From: DATJUF01 sp035524095
Lineage (GTDB): Bacteria > Desulfobacterota > Binatia > Binatales > Binataceae
Direction: 5' to 3'
Length of the DNA stretch: 9,364 bases
NCBI GenBank assembly: GCA_035524095.1
Contig: DATKPK010000200.1
Span: 1 to 9,364, forward strand
This document shows, one piece after another, positions 1 to 6,955 of this stretch. Below the pieces are notes generated by a model. It was not told the origin of the DNA. It ran no database searches and was given only the letters and a program-made list of their open reading frames with translations. A program made the translations under genes and the position numbers. Within the stretch, counting starts at the first letter, position 1. Each line of letters starts with the position of its first letter.

Positions 1-604
1 CGTACAGGTTGCCGTTTCCGAATGCCGCTCGCGCTTCCGATTCGCACCGCCGGTATGCTTCTTCGATTTCCTCTGGCCGATAGACCGGCCGCATACCTCG
101 GCCACCACCACCCGCGACCGCTTTGATCATCATGGCGCCGCCGTCAGCGAGCGCCGCGAAAAACGCACTCGCCTCTTCGAGGGTTACCGGTCCCGCCGTA
201 CCGCGCAGGATCGGTACGCCACATCGCTCGGCCAACGCCCGCGCCTTCACCTTGTCTCCGAATAGTTCGAGCAATTCCGGTGAGGGTCCCACGAACGTAA
301 TTCCGTTTTCCGCACACAGCCGCGCAAACGCTGCATTCTCGCTCAGGAAGCCATATCCCGGATGGATTGCGTCACAATCGTTCGCCCGCGCCGCCCCGAC
401 GATCGCCTCGGCATCGAGATATGCGCGCGCCCCAGCGCCGCGCAACCCATACGCGCCGTTGGCTTTCCGCGTATGCAACGACTGCGCATCGTCTTCCGAA
501 TAGATTGCCAGCGTTTCGATTCCCAATTCCGCCGCTGCACGCATTACCCGGATCGCGATCTCTCCACGATTCGCCACCATCATTCGCTTGAATTCCATCG
601 CCAT
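1..604 (-). CDS. Biotin carboxylase-domain protein, acyl-CoA carboxylase family (N-terminal part, cut by window edge)
   Basis: This is an ATP-grasp biotin carboxylase domain, which carboxylates biotin with ATP and bicarbonate for an acyl-CoA carboxylase in the cytoplasm. The frame stays open to base 1, so only the first 201 residues are visible. Hallmarks are NRGEIAIR (12-19), HPGYGFLSEN (81-90), FVGP (104-107), GDK (117-119) and the glycine-rich ATP loop GGGGRGMR (165-172). The region that usually reads ADE(A/S) reads KANGAYGLRG (47-56), and the stretch to GARAYLDAE recalls the long fused carboxylases (biotin carboxylase plus carboxyltransferase in one chain). That assignment is from memory and needs the rest of the gene; pyruvate or propionyl-CoA carboxylase is the alternative. 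The start at 604 has AGGA four bases upstream; ATG at 598 would have AGGA ten bases upstream and is possible. It lies 245 bases from the diiron cluster, so it is probably a separate transcript. Confidence 0.9.
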   Translation of the reverse strand, partial: MAMEFKRMMVANRGEIAIRVMRAAAELGIETLAIYSEDDAQSLHTRKANGAYGLRGAGARAYLDAEAIVGAARANDCDAIHPGYGFLSENAAFARLCAENGITFVGPSPELLELFGDKVKARALAERCGVPILRGTAGPVTLEEASAFFAALADGGAMMIKAVAGGGGRGMRPVYRPEEIEEAYRRCESEARAAFGNGNLY

Positions 605-661
605 TGCTTCCTGCCTGAGACTCCAGAACTGGGCCTTACCATAGTCGGTTACGAGGCCTTG

Positions 662-689
662 GGCATAATTCCCACGGCTGCCCAGTCAA
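662..689 (-). promoter_or_regulatory. Candidate sigma70-type promoter for the biotin carboxylase gene
   Basis: On the minus strand, TTGACT (684-689) and TATGCC (662-667) are separated by 16 bases, about 55 bases upstream of the carboxylase start at 604. The match to the -35 box is good and to the -10 box only fair. It lies in the 245-base spacer that follows the diiron cluster. This is a motif-only call. Confidence 0.25.
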
Positions 690-849
690 CTCAATATTTG
701 CCTGAAAATTACGGCGGAACGTCAAGCGCGAGTTTCGGTCATGACCACGCAGCGGCTGTGCGCCTCGCGTCAGTTACCTTATTCCGCCTGATTTTGACGA
801 ATTCTGATTGCGAACTATGCGGACATCACCCGCCCACGCGATTCGCGGC

Positions 850-1956
850 CTATGCCGCCGCTTGAGCGATTATCGAGTCCAGCCGCGAACCCTTCCGATC
901 TATTCCGGCAGCCGCGAGCCGCTCAGCGTATTCGCGATAGGCGAGCCGGATAAACTTCCGTACGGCGTCGCGCCCCCGGCTGACCTCTTCGGTCGCAAGC
1001 CCGCCGCCGCAAATCACGATCAGCGGTTCCAGCAGTTCCGGAGCGCCGATCAGGCCAGCCATCGCGTGCTCCGAGTCATCGAGATACTTGCCGATCGCCA
1101 CTCGCTCTTCCGGCTGATGCTCCAAATGGTAGCGTAATGTGCCGAGTCCGTAGCTGACGTGGCGGGCCGCGTCCTGCATTGCATAAGCCATGATCGCTCG
1201 GTCAACCCGGCTCGGTGCGAACGCCGCGATCTGACGGTAAAGTGCCAGCAGAAACCCGCCCAGCGCTAAGTTGATTGAAAGCGACCCGCGCGGATAGCTC
1301 TCCGCCCATAGCCACTCTTTCAGGCCCTGCTCTGCTGCCGCACTCGCCCGCCCCATTCCGGCGCCGCCGTATAACGCGCGCTTGCGGAACGCTTCGAGCA
1401 GCCGCGCCCCATCGAGCATCTGCGCGCACATAAAACTCTTCTGCTCGATGAATTCCTGGTTGATTTGCGCCACCCAGCGCGACGGAAAGTCCAACGCCAC
1501 CGCCGCGCATTCCTGCAGGAACGTATAGAGCTGCGCGCACGCCGCTTCGATCTCCGGCCTCAGTGGATTCGCGTCCAACTCCGCCCACGGCACGTCCACC
1601 GCCGGCGCCCACCGCCGTGCCTTACTCTCCTCGTACAGCGCCGTGACGTTGTCCGACCACACGTCCGACTTGCGATTCACAACGTATCCCATATCCGGAT
1701 ACTTGCCGGGCTTTGCGCTGCCGCGCGCCACCATCGATTGTTCGTCGCGCACGAATTCAGGAATCGAGCTATACCCGTAGCTGCCCGCGTTGGTATCTTC
1801 GTAGGTTAGCCCGCGCCGCCCATCGCCCGGCCTGCATTTCAATTTTTCAGTATTCGCGTCGAACCAATGCAAGGTCAGGTTCCCCTGCATTACTGCATTC
1901 ATCGCGTCGAGCACCGCTTGATCTTCGGTGTAATCCTTGTCGGCGTAAAAGGCCAC
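850..1956 (-). CDS. Ferritin-like diiron-family paralog lacking most metal ligands (putative structural pseudo-subunit)
   Basis: A 368-residue protein colinear with the 382-residue ferritin-like protein encoded 23 bases upstream. In the helix 1-2 core, 29 of 57 aligned residues are identical by hand count, without gaps. At the expected metal positions it has A151 where the active paralog has E152 (E149 is kept), G183 and L186 replacing E and H of the first ExxH, G233 replacing the helix-3 E, and A263 replacing E of the second ExxH; H266 is kept. The surrounding residues persist (DxAR, FRKRAL at 190-195, MQDxARHVxYG), so the fold is probably intact while diiron chemistry is not. It is therefore more likely a structural or regulatory partner of its neighbour than an enzyme. 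The start is GTG, chosen because it aligns with the paralog's start; the Shine-Dalgarno (GGGAG, 12 bases away) is poor. The full-length ORF has no frameshift, arguing against a decaying pseudogene. Confidence 0.85.
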   Translation of the reverse strand: MAFYADKDYTEDQAVLDAMNAVMQGNLTLHWFDANTEKLKCRPGDGRRGLTYEDTNAGSYGYSSIPEFVRDEQSMVARGSAKPGKYPDMGYVVNRKSDVWSDNVTALYEESKARRWAPAVDVPWAELDANPLRPEIEAACAQLYTFLQECAAVALDFPSRWVAQINQEFIEQKSFMCAQMLDGARLLEAFRKRALYGGAGMGRASAAAEQGLKEWLWAESYPRGSLSINLALGGFLLALYRQIAAFAPSRVDRAIMAYAMQDAARHVSYGLGTLRYHLEHQPEERVAIGKYLDDSEHAMAGLIGAPELLEPLIVICGGGLATEEVSRGRDAVRKFIRLAYREYAERLAAAGIDRKGSRLDSIIAQAAA

Positions 1957-1979
1957 GGCGAATAGTTACTCCCGCTGCG

Positions 1980-3128
1980 CTAAAACTTGATTCCGGCTTC
2001 AGCCGCCCCAGCTTTGCCCATCTCGAACATCGCCCATAGCTTCGATCGATCGACGCTCTTGCGCTCCGGCATCCCGCACTTGTCCAGCCGCTCGAAATGC
2101 TCCTGCATCTGCTTCAACTGAAACGCCATCGTGATCCGCACGCCCTGCTCGATATTCTCGCGCTTGAGACCGCCGCCCGCGAGGATGATAAACGACTCGG
2201 TCAACTCCGTCGCCGCGCCGCTCGCAAATGATATATTTTCAGCTTCATCCAAATGACTATGCAGCACTTCGCGCTTCTGCGGGAAATGCTCCAATACCCA
2301 CTTGAAATGCTGCATCCCGTAACCCACGTGCCGCGCTTCATCCTGCATCACCAGCCGGAAAATCTTCTTATCCACGTCCGTCGGTGACAAATATTCACTA
2401 AAGCGGAACAGCGTCAGGACGTTGCCCTCGGCCACCAAGTGCAGTGCGACCGACATCTCACTGAACGAATCCGCATCACGCAGATGCTTCAGCGCCATCT
2501 CATTCAGCGGACTCGCCTGCATCAGGCCATACCCGGTCGTCAGCGCCCGTTTGCGAAACACTTCCGCATGGCGCGCCTCGTCCATCGCCTGCGCTGCGAT
2601 AAAAGCCTTCACCTCGATGAAATCCGGATTGAGGCGCGGCAACCACATCGCTGGCGTATCCGTCGCGATCATCTCGACTTCCGTCAGAAACGTCATCAGT
2701 TGCGATAGCGCTTTGCCCGTCGCCTCTGGCAACTCTTCGCCTTCAAGCCGATCCCATGGAATATCCGTCGTCGCGTTCCACTGACGCGTCACTGCTTCTT
2801 CGTAATAGCCATCCGTGTTATGCGCCCATAATTCACTTTTGCGCGAGACCCATGGCTGCGCATCCGGCAACCCCGCCGGCATCTCCGCCCCGCGCGGTGC
2901 GTACGATCGGTTGCCGCGCACCTTCTCCGGAATCGCATCGACTCCGTAACTGCCCAGACTTATATCGCGATAAATCAGTCCTCGCCGCGGATTCTCCGTA
3001 TGCGGCTTCACTTTCTCAGTGGCCGCCTTCATCCACGACAGGTCGAGCTCGCCGGTCCGCATCGTATAGAGCCACTTGTCGACGAAGTCCTTGTCTTCAA
3101 AAAAATTCCGGGTTGCCAGGTAACTCAT
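1980..3128 (-). CDS. Ferritin-like diiron oxygenase-type protein (catalytic member of the tandem pair)
   Basis: A 382-residue soluble protein with a four-helix ferritin-like core and a complete carboxylate-bridged diiron ligand set: E152 (or E150) in helix 1, E184/H187 in DEARH (183-187), E234 in VAEGN, and E264/H267 in a second DEARH (263-267). The spacing of about 30 residues between each single E and its ExxH is that of ribonucleotide-reductase-R2-like and diiron oxygenase proteins. I do not recognise the exact subfamily; an O2-activating hydroxylase or oxidase is likely and the substrate is unknown. An N-terminal region of about 130 residues precedes the helices and is conserved in the paralog. 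The ATG at 3128 has AAGGAG (3136-3141) at 7-base spacing, so the start is firm. It lies 61 bases downstream of the membrane protein gene and 23 bases upstream of the ligand-poor paralog, so the three are probably cotranscribed. Confidence 0.88.
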   Translation of the reverse strand: MSYLATRNFFEDKDFVDKWLYTMRTGELDLSWMKAATEKVKPHTENPRRGLIYRDISLGSYGVDAIPEKVRGNRSYAPRGAEMPAGLPDAQPWVSRKSELWAHNTDGYYEEAVTRQWNATTDIPWDRLEGEELPEATGKALSQLMTFLTEVEMIATDTPAMWLPRLNPDFIEVKAFIAAQAMDEARHAEVFRKRALTTGYGLMQASPLNEMALKHLRDADSFSEMSVALHLVAEGNVLTLFRFSEYLSPTDVDKKIFRLVMQDEARHVGYGMQHFKWVLEHFPQKREVLHSHLDEAENISFASGAATELTESFIILAGGGLKRENIEQGVRITMAFQLKQMQEHFERLDKCGMPERKSVDRSKLWAMFEMGKAGAAEAGIKF

Positions 3129-3189
3129 CGCGATGCTCCTTCAGTTTCCAACGCGGACTTCCAGCTATTCCAGGCTCTGGCCAATCGCC

Positions 3190-3945
3190 TCAGTTTGACG
3201 CTCCCGCGCGGCTCGGCTTGAACTGCCTCAAATTGGATTCACGTTCCTCGCGTAGCCGCCTGCTCGCGTCCTTCGCCATGCACGTGCCCATCGACGCTGT
3301 CCACGTTAAATACGTTCCAAACAGCGCCCAAAAAGTGATCGCTCCGTTCCACGCCAGCGGACCCGTCTTGAAGAACGGCATCGCAGTGATTGGAATAAAG
3401 CTGAGGCCCGCGAATATCGCCCAATAGCTCACCCAGCGTGGAAACACTGGGGTCGCGCTTTCATCGGCCAGCCCTACTATTCCTGCCGCGATCGCCTGTA
3501 CCGACGTCACTGCATAAGTCACATTAAATAGTATAAAGCCCAGATCATTCAGCATTCGGATTGTAGTCGGGTCGATATCCGGACGGAACGCCGCGACCGC
3601 CCATATCGCCGGGCAGAACATCAATACCCACGCAGTGAGCGCGCCCCCGATTACTTGCACGATCGTCAACACCGGACTCGATCCTTCAATCCGCCACATC
3701 ACGACCGTAAGTTGCGCGGTCCAGGGAATCCATAGAACTGATATCGCGGCCGCAACGCTATTCCCCAGCAAAATCGCCTGATGATGTTGCGCAAAGAACG
3801 CCGCAAGATCATTCGCACTCAAATTTGGCGAGGCCGGCGGCATATTATGCCCCATTATCCCCCAAAAAATCGTGAAGAGAATTTCAAATGCGAATCCGCA
3901 GTAGGCAGCAGCTAACTGATATTTGAGACTCGTCTTGCTAGTCAT
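3190..3945 (-). CDS. Integral membrane protein, about six transmembrane helices, unknown function
   Basis: A 251-residue protein with hydrophobic segments near residues 11-33, 58-80, 92-117, 135-160, 168-192 and 201-222, followed by a basic cytoplasmic-looking tail (RRLREER at 229-235). Small recurrent motifs are GHNMPP (32-37), AAFRPDIDP (118-126) at the end of helix 3 and PFFKTGPL (190-197) after helix 5. I recall similar hypothetical membrane proteins in actinobacteria and environmental genomes but know no assigned function. No transporter signature or heme-ligand pattern is convincing. It sits 29 bases after the SCP2-like gene and 61 bases before the diiron gene, so a role as membrane anchor, substrate importer or partner of the oxygenase is inferred from position only. 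The ATG at 3945 has a GGAGGAG motif rather far upstream (12 bases). Confidence 0.8.
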   Translation of the reverse strand: MTSKTSLKYQLAAAYCGFAFEILFTIFWGIMGHNMPPASPNLSANDLAAFFAQHHQAILLGNSVAAAISVLWIPWTAQLTVVMWRIEGSSPVLTIVQVIGGALTAWVLMFCPAIWAVAAFRPDIDPTTIRMLNDLGFILFNVTYAVTSVQAIAAGIVGLADESATPVFPRWVSYWAIFAGLSFIPITAMPFFKTGPLAWNGAITFWALFGTYLTWTASMGTCMAKDASRRLREERESNLRQFKPSRAGASN

Positions 3946-3974
3946 TTGATCTGAAAGCTCCTCCCGCTTGTGAT

Positions 3975-4412
3975 CTAAAAACTAACCTCAACCTTGCTGC
4001 TCAAATCGAAAAATTCCTGAATCGACTCCATAAACCGGTACAGCTTGTCGTGCCCTTCGGGATCCTCGTAGCTGACCTTCAAGCCCTCGCCGAAATGCGC
4101 CAGCGTATTCAGGTCATGATGCGTATCAGCTTCACCATTGCGCTGGATATTTTCGATCATCTCGCGCCACACGCCGGCATTGCCCTCTATCGCAAAGTCG
4201 ACCGCCGTCAGGTCAATCGCCTCAACTTCCTTCGCCTCTTTCAACTCAAATACCTCGAACGCGAGGATAAAGTTCCGCGAATTCCCATTATCGCTGACGC
4301 CGATCCCAAACGTCGTATCGATAAACCCGAGCCGCTTGAAGCGGTCCTGCTCCGCCGCCATCCTCGATCCGAGCGCCCCGAAATATTCACTTGAAGGAAA
4401 TTTGACCGCCAT
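3975..4412 (-). CDS. SCP2-like (sterol-carrier-type) small protein
   Basis: A 145-residue soluble protein without a signal peptide. The pattern FxLAFE (48-53), then VDFAIEGNAGVWREMI (71-86), then LNTL (101-104) and a C-terminal LYRFMESIQEFFDLS segment (124-138) resembles the SCP2/sterol-carrier domain, in which a beta sheet with helices binds lipids or acyl-CoA in a hydrophobic tunnel. The match is by memory of the family pattern and is moderate. A lipid or terpenoid/steroid carrier would fit beside an oxygenase acting on a hydrophobic substrate, but this is inference. Its start at 4412 has only a weak AGG seven bases upstream. The 127-base gap to the preceding gene could hold a promoter; 29 bases separate it from the membrane protein gene downstream. 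Confidence 0.65.
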   Translation of the reverse strand: MAVKFPSSEYFGALGSRMAAEQDRFKRLGFIDTTFGIGVSDNGNSRNFILAFEVFELKEAKEVEAIDLTAVDFAIEGNAGVWREMIENIQRNGEADTHHDLNTLAHFGEGLKVSYEDPEGHDKLYRFMESIQEFFDLSSKVEVSF

Positions 4413-4539
4413 TCGATTACCTAAGCCTAGAATACTACTCTATCGCTAGCACGCCGCCCCATCTTCTCACAACGCCAATAATCATCGCGCGCCCTACTCG
4501 AGACGCCGTGGACGCTATCTCAAGTCAAACGCCGATCGC

Positions 4540-4932
4540 CTAAATTACGCCGCGCTTCTGCTGATGCCTCAGCGCGTCATCCCACTGCAGCGGCAGTTCC
4601 GCGCCCTTGACCGTCCATTGATTGAAGCTGGTCTGACCCATATAAGGCTGGAGCGCCGCCATCACCTCCCGATGAGGGGGCGCCTGTACGAACGCCCGCA
4701 TCGCCGCCTCAGTTTCCCACGCCGAAAGAGTCCAGAACGACTTGTTCAGTAGCTGGGCCCGTATCGTGTAACCGACCAGTCCCCGCGCCCGCTTCAATTG
4801 CTGCACGATCCGCCACGTATAAACGAGGAACCCGGGAATCCGCCGGCTCTGCTTTAGCGGCAGGAATGAGAGCAGTGCCAGGTATTCCTGCTCCGGCGAC
4901 GGTTGGATGGTCGCTTTCCAGGGCGTATCCAT
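4540..4932 (-). CDS. DUF3291 / antibiotic-biosynthesis-monooxygenase-like alpha/beta-barrel protein
   Basis: A 130-residue protein whose central part fits the dimeric alpha/beta-barrel pattern of DUF3291 and related ABM-like proteins: FLVYTWRIVQQLKRARGLVGY (35-55), SFWTLSAWETEAAMRAFV (65-82) and an H at 87. Members are small cytoplasmic proteins, sometimes monooxygenases or isomerases and often uncharacterised; no catalytic residue can be assigned here. It is the first gene of the minus-strand cluster and is divergent from the DUF202 gene, with a 123-base shared upstream region. It is 127 bases from the SCP2-like gene, so membership of the same transcript is uncertain. ATG at 4932 is the first start after an in-frame stop; no well-spaced Shine-Dalgarno is visible (AGG abuts the ATG). 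Confidence 0.78.
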   Translation of the reverse strand: MDTPWKATIQPSPEQEYLALLSFLPLKQSRRIPGFLVYTWRIVQQLKRARGLVGYTIRAQLLNKSFWTLSAWETEAAMRAFVQAPPHREVMAALQPYMGQTSFNQWTVKGAELPLQWDDALRHQQKRGVI

Positions 4933-5055
4933 CCTCGACTTCTACCACGATGCGCAACCACCTTGTCCACCCGCTCTTTTTATCCTCGCCGCCTTGGTAT
5001 TCTGGCGGCTCAAATTTCCCGCCCTTTTCGGCGGCATATGAGGGCCTGAAATATA

Positions 5056-5436
5056 ATGAGCGACGGCCAACGCGGATCTCCGAGTGACTATCTCGCCGCC
5101 GAGCGGACCTTTCTTGCCTGGATTCGTACCGGCCTTGCCCTGATGGGCTTCGGCTTTGTGGTCGCACGCTTCGGGATCTTCCTGCGGGAACTTGCAGCCA
5201 CCAATCATATGCGCGCCATCGAAGCTCCGGGCCTCTCCTTATGGATCGGTGTTACGCTGCTGCTGCTCGGAGCCGGAGTTAATGTCCTTTCAGCGATTCA
5301 TCACGTTGGTTTGGCCGGTCGTCTCGGCCGCGGCGAAGGAATTGGCGGCCCTTCCCGAGGCGGAATCGCTGTTGCCCTCATCCTCGCGACGCTCGCGCTG
5401 GCTCTCGCCGCCTACTACTTGGCGGTCGTGCGGTAG
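5056..5436 (+). CDS. DUF202 family (YidH-like) small membrane protein
   Basis: A 126-residue inner-membrane protein with the DUF202 signature LAAERTFLAWIRT (13-25) leading into the first helix (about 20-45), a second helix at 59-80 and a third at 103-123. The family is common and its function is not established; E. coli YidH is an example. The residues between helices 2 and 3 are polar and glycine-rich. The start at 5056 has GAGGG (5040-5044) at a long 11-base spacing; an ATG at 5038 is in frame but runs into TGA after three codons, which confirms 5056. It is divergent from the DUF3291-like gene and separated by 229 bases from the SnoaL/sigma pair, so it is probably its own transcript. Confidence 0.88.
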   Translation: MSDGQRGSPSDYLAAERTFLAWIRTGLALMGFGFVVARFGIFLRELAATNHMRAIEAPGLSLWIGVTLLLLGAGVNVLSAIHHVGLAGRLGRGEGIGGPSRGGIAVALILATLALALAAYYLAVVR

Positions 5437-5613
5437 CAACCGCTGTCAACCGGCCTATCTCGCTTAATAACTTACCGCTCTGTAATAGGATCCGGCCGAT
5501 TCGTCAGTCTTGATCGCCCACTGCTCATGGGTCATGCGATTCGCGACAACTTTACGCTATCGCGGCGAGAAACCCGTTACTCAAGCCCCGTGATATAGCG
5601 CCATTTCCCGATT

Positions 5614-5639
5614 TGTCACACCCTCCAGTTTCGCGTGTC
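5614..5639 (+). promoter_or_regulatory. Candidate ECF-sigma promoter upstream of the SnoaL/sigma operon
   Basis: TGTCACA (5614-5620) and TGTC (5636-5639) are separated by 15 bases. TGTCACA matches the -35 element known for ECF41-group sigma factors, whose -10 is CGTC after about 16 bases; here the -10 match is imperfect (TGTC, or GTC at 16-base spacing). Initiation about seven bases downstream would give a leader of about 20 bases ending in the GAGGAGG ribosome-binding site (5651-5657). Because the operon encodes an ECF sigma factor, autoregulation is the natural hypothesis. Confidence 0.45.
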
Positions 5640-5665
5640 TAAGTAGACATGAGGAGGACAGACAA

Positions 5666-6055
5666 ATGAGCGTAAACGAAATCCAAGCCTTGGCGCAGCG
5701 ATTCGCGGATGCATTCGACAAGATGGACATGACAACGGTCGCCGAGATGCTTTCCGAGGACGTTGAGGTGTTCGACCACGTTCCCTACCGATTCGACAAC
5801 AAGCCGCTCTTCACCAAATATCTCAATGAGGCGATCGCAGGCGTGGCCTCAATGAGCTTTGGCTTTCGGCAGCCATCATGCCGCGTGTATAACGATAACG
5901 TAGGAATCGTGAATGCCTACGACAGTTTCATGGGAGTAACGAAGGATGGCAAACCTTTAGCCATCCACGGCCGAACGACCCTGGTTTTTATCAATCAAGG
6001 CGCTCAATGGAAGATCGTGAGTTGTCATTTCTCCCCGATGCCCCACACAGCTTGA
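5666..6055 (+). CDS. SnoaL-like / NTF2-fold protein
   Basis: A 129-residue single-domain protein of the SnoaL/NTF2-like superfamily: an N-terminal helix pair (about 3-30, AQRFADAFDKMDMTTVAEML), EDVEVFDHVPYRFDNK, then a curved sheet ending in GRTTLVFINQGAQWKIVSCHFSP (102-124), the usual closing strands. Such proteins are cone-shaped barrels that bind small molecules; some are isomerases or cyclases, and others are regulatory domains. A specific reaction cannot be assigned. The Shine-Dalgarno GAGGAGG lies eight bases before the ATG and is the strongest in the window. It is 36 bases upstream of the ECF sigma gene on the same strand, so the two are almost certainly cotranscribed, and a role in modulating that sigma factor is a reasonable inference given that ECF41 sigma factors carry a fused SnoaL-like domain. 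Confidence 0.85.
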   Translation: MSVNEIQALAQRFADAFDKMDMTTVAEMLSEDVEVFDHVPYRFDNKPLFTKYLNEAIAGVASMSFGFRQPSCRVYNDNVGIVNAYDSFMGVTKDGKPLAIHGRTTLVFINQGAQWKIVSCHFSPMPHTA

Positions 6056-6091
6056 CGAGAAAAGCATCCGCCACCGAGCCGGAGGCGCGCG

Positions 6092-6955
6092 ATGAACATA
6101 GATAATCCTTTAGCTGCTGGGGCACCGACCGATAGCGAGGATCAAAGCCTAATCGCTCGCGCTGGCTCAGGCGATCGCCAGGCGCTGGAAGACCTAATCC
6201 AGCGCCATCAGCAATGGATTTACAACATCGCCATCCGCATGCTCTATCATCCGCAGGACGCGCAGGACGCGACGCAAGAAATTCTCATCAAAGTGCTGAC
6301 CCGGCTCTCATCGTTCGAGGGGCGGAGCAGTTTCCGCACCTGGCTTTACCGTATCGCGTTCAATCATTTGCTCAATTTGAAGCGTGGGCGAGTGGAGGAC
6401 CCTGCGATAAGCTTCCGCATGTACGGCGAAGAGATCGATGGGACCCCCGACCTTGACTTGCCCGATCCAAAGGCCTCACCCCCTGATATGAATCTGCTCG
6501 CGACCGAGGCGATGCTTGCCTGCACCTCCGGAATGTTGCTCTGCCTTGATCGCGAGCAGCGTTTGGCCTATATCCTCGGCGGCATTTTCGCGGTCAGCGA
6601 CGCGGTCGCCGCCGAAGTGCTGGAAATCACCCCCGCAAATTTTCGCCAGCGACTGGCGCGGGCCCGGCGTGACCTGCGCAACTTCATGAACGACAAGTGC
6701 GGATTGGTGAATAAGGCAAACCCTTGCCGATGCGCCAAAAAGACGAGAGGGTTCATTCAGGCTGGCCACGTCGATCCCGAAAACCTCTTATTCGTTCGTG
6801 AGCGGATCTCCGAGGTGCGCCAGGCTGCGCCACAAGCCTATGAGGCTATCAGTACCTTGGACACCAAATGTGCAGATATCTATCGAAGGCAGCCCTTTTT
6901 TAGGCCGCCGGATCTTGTACAGATGGTTCGGCGATTGGTTGAAAGCCCGATCTGA
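6092..6955 (+). CDS. ECF-type RNA polymerase sigma factor with cysteine-containing C-terminal extension
   Basis: A 287-residue sigma-70 family protein of the extracytoplasmic-function type. Region 2 spans about 33-98, with DAQDATQEILIKVL (56-69) for core binding and FRTWLYRIAFNHLLN (81-95) for the -10 contact. Region 4 spans about 140-200, with a helix-turn-helix around EVLEITPANFRQRLARARRDL (175-195). Typical ECF factors are about 170-200 residues; this one adds about 85. The extension opens with C203, C212 and C214 (CX8CXC, in CGLVNKANPCRC), then a basic KKTRGFIQAG segment, and has C260 further on. I recall this NPCRC-type tail in other ECF factors; it could bind metal or sense redox state, which is inference. 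No classical transmembrane anti-sigma gene is adjacent; the SnoaL-fold gene 36 bases upstream is the candidate partner. GGAGG (6081-6085) sits six bases before the ATG. Confidence 0.92.
   Translation: MNIDNPLAAGAPTDSEDQSLIARAGSGDRQALEDLIQRHQQWIYNIAIRMLYHPQDAQDATQEILIKVLTRLSSFEGRSSFRTWLYRIAFNHLLNLKRGRVEDPAISFRMYGEEIDGTPDLDLPDPKASPPDMNLLATEAMLACTSGMLLCLDREQRLAYILGGIFAVSDAVAAEVLEITPANFRQRLARARRDLRNFMNDKCGLVNKANPCRCAKKTRGFIQAGHVDPENLLFVRERISEVRQAAPQAYEAISTLDTKCADIYRRQPFFRPPDLVQMVRRLVESPI

Noticed and set aside
737..746. Palindrome GGTCATGACC, a possible operator upstream of the biotin carboxylase gene
   Set aside because: The palindrome does not extend beyond 10 bases and occurs once. No regulator gene is nearby to pair with it, so chance is sufficient.
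837..847. Inverted repeat CGCGATTCGCG just after the stop of the 368-residue gene, as a terminator
   Set aside because: The arms are 5 bases with a one-base loop and no T-run follows. It cannot form a normal intrinsic terminator hairpin.
362..865. 167-codon plus-strand ORF
   Set aside because: It runs antisense to the biotin carboxylase gene and its spacer. Its translation has no recognisable domain and the composition of a shadow frame.
850..1956. Treating the ligand-poor diiron paralog as a pseudogene
   Set aside because: The frame is intact over 368 codons, the alignment to its neighbour is gapless through the core, and substitutions concentrate at metal ligands while structural residues stay. 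That fits a functional pseudoenzyme better.
2756..3427. 223-codon plus-strand ORF
   Set aside because: It lies antisense across the diiron gene start and the membrane protein gene, both well supported. The translation is rich in S, R and P with no family pattern.
5052..5057. Perfect TATAAT hexamer
   Set aside because: It overlaps the ATG of the DUF202 gene, and no -35-like box lies 16-18 bases upstream. A leaderless or internal promoter here is not supported.
4709..5167. 152-codon minus-strand ORF across the divergent promoter region
   Set aside because: It overlaps both the DUF3291-like and DUF202 genes in other frames, and its sequence (very rich in R, S, G and E) looks like a shadow.
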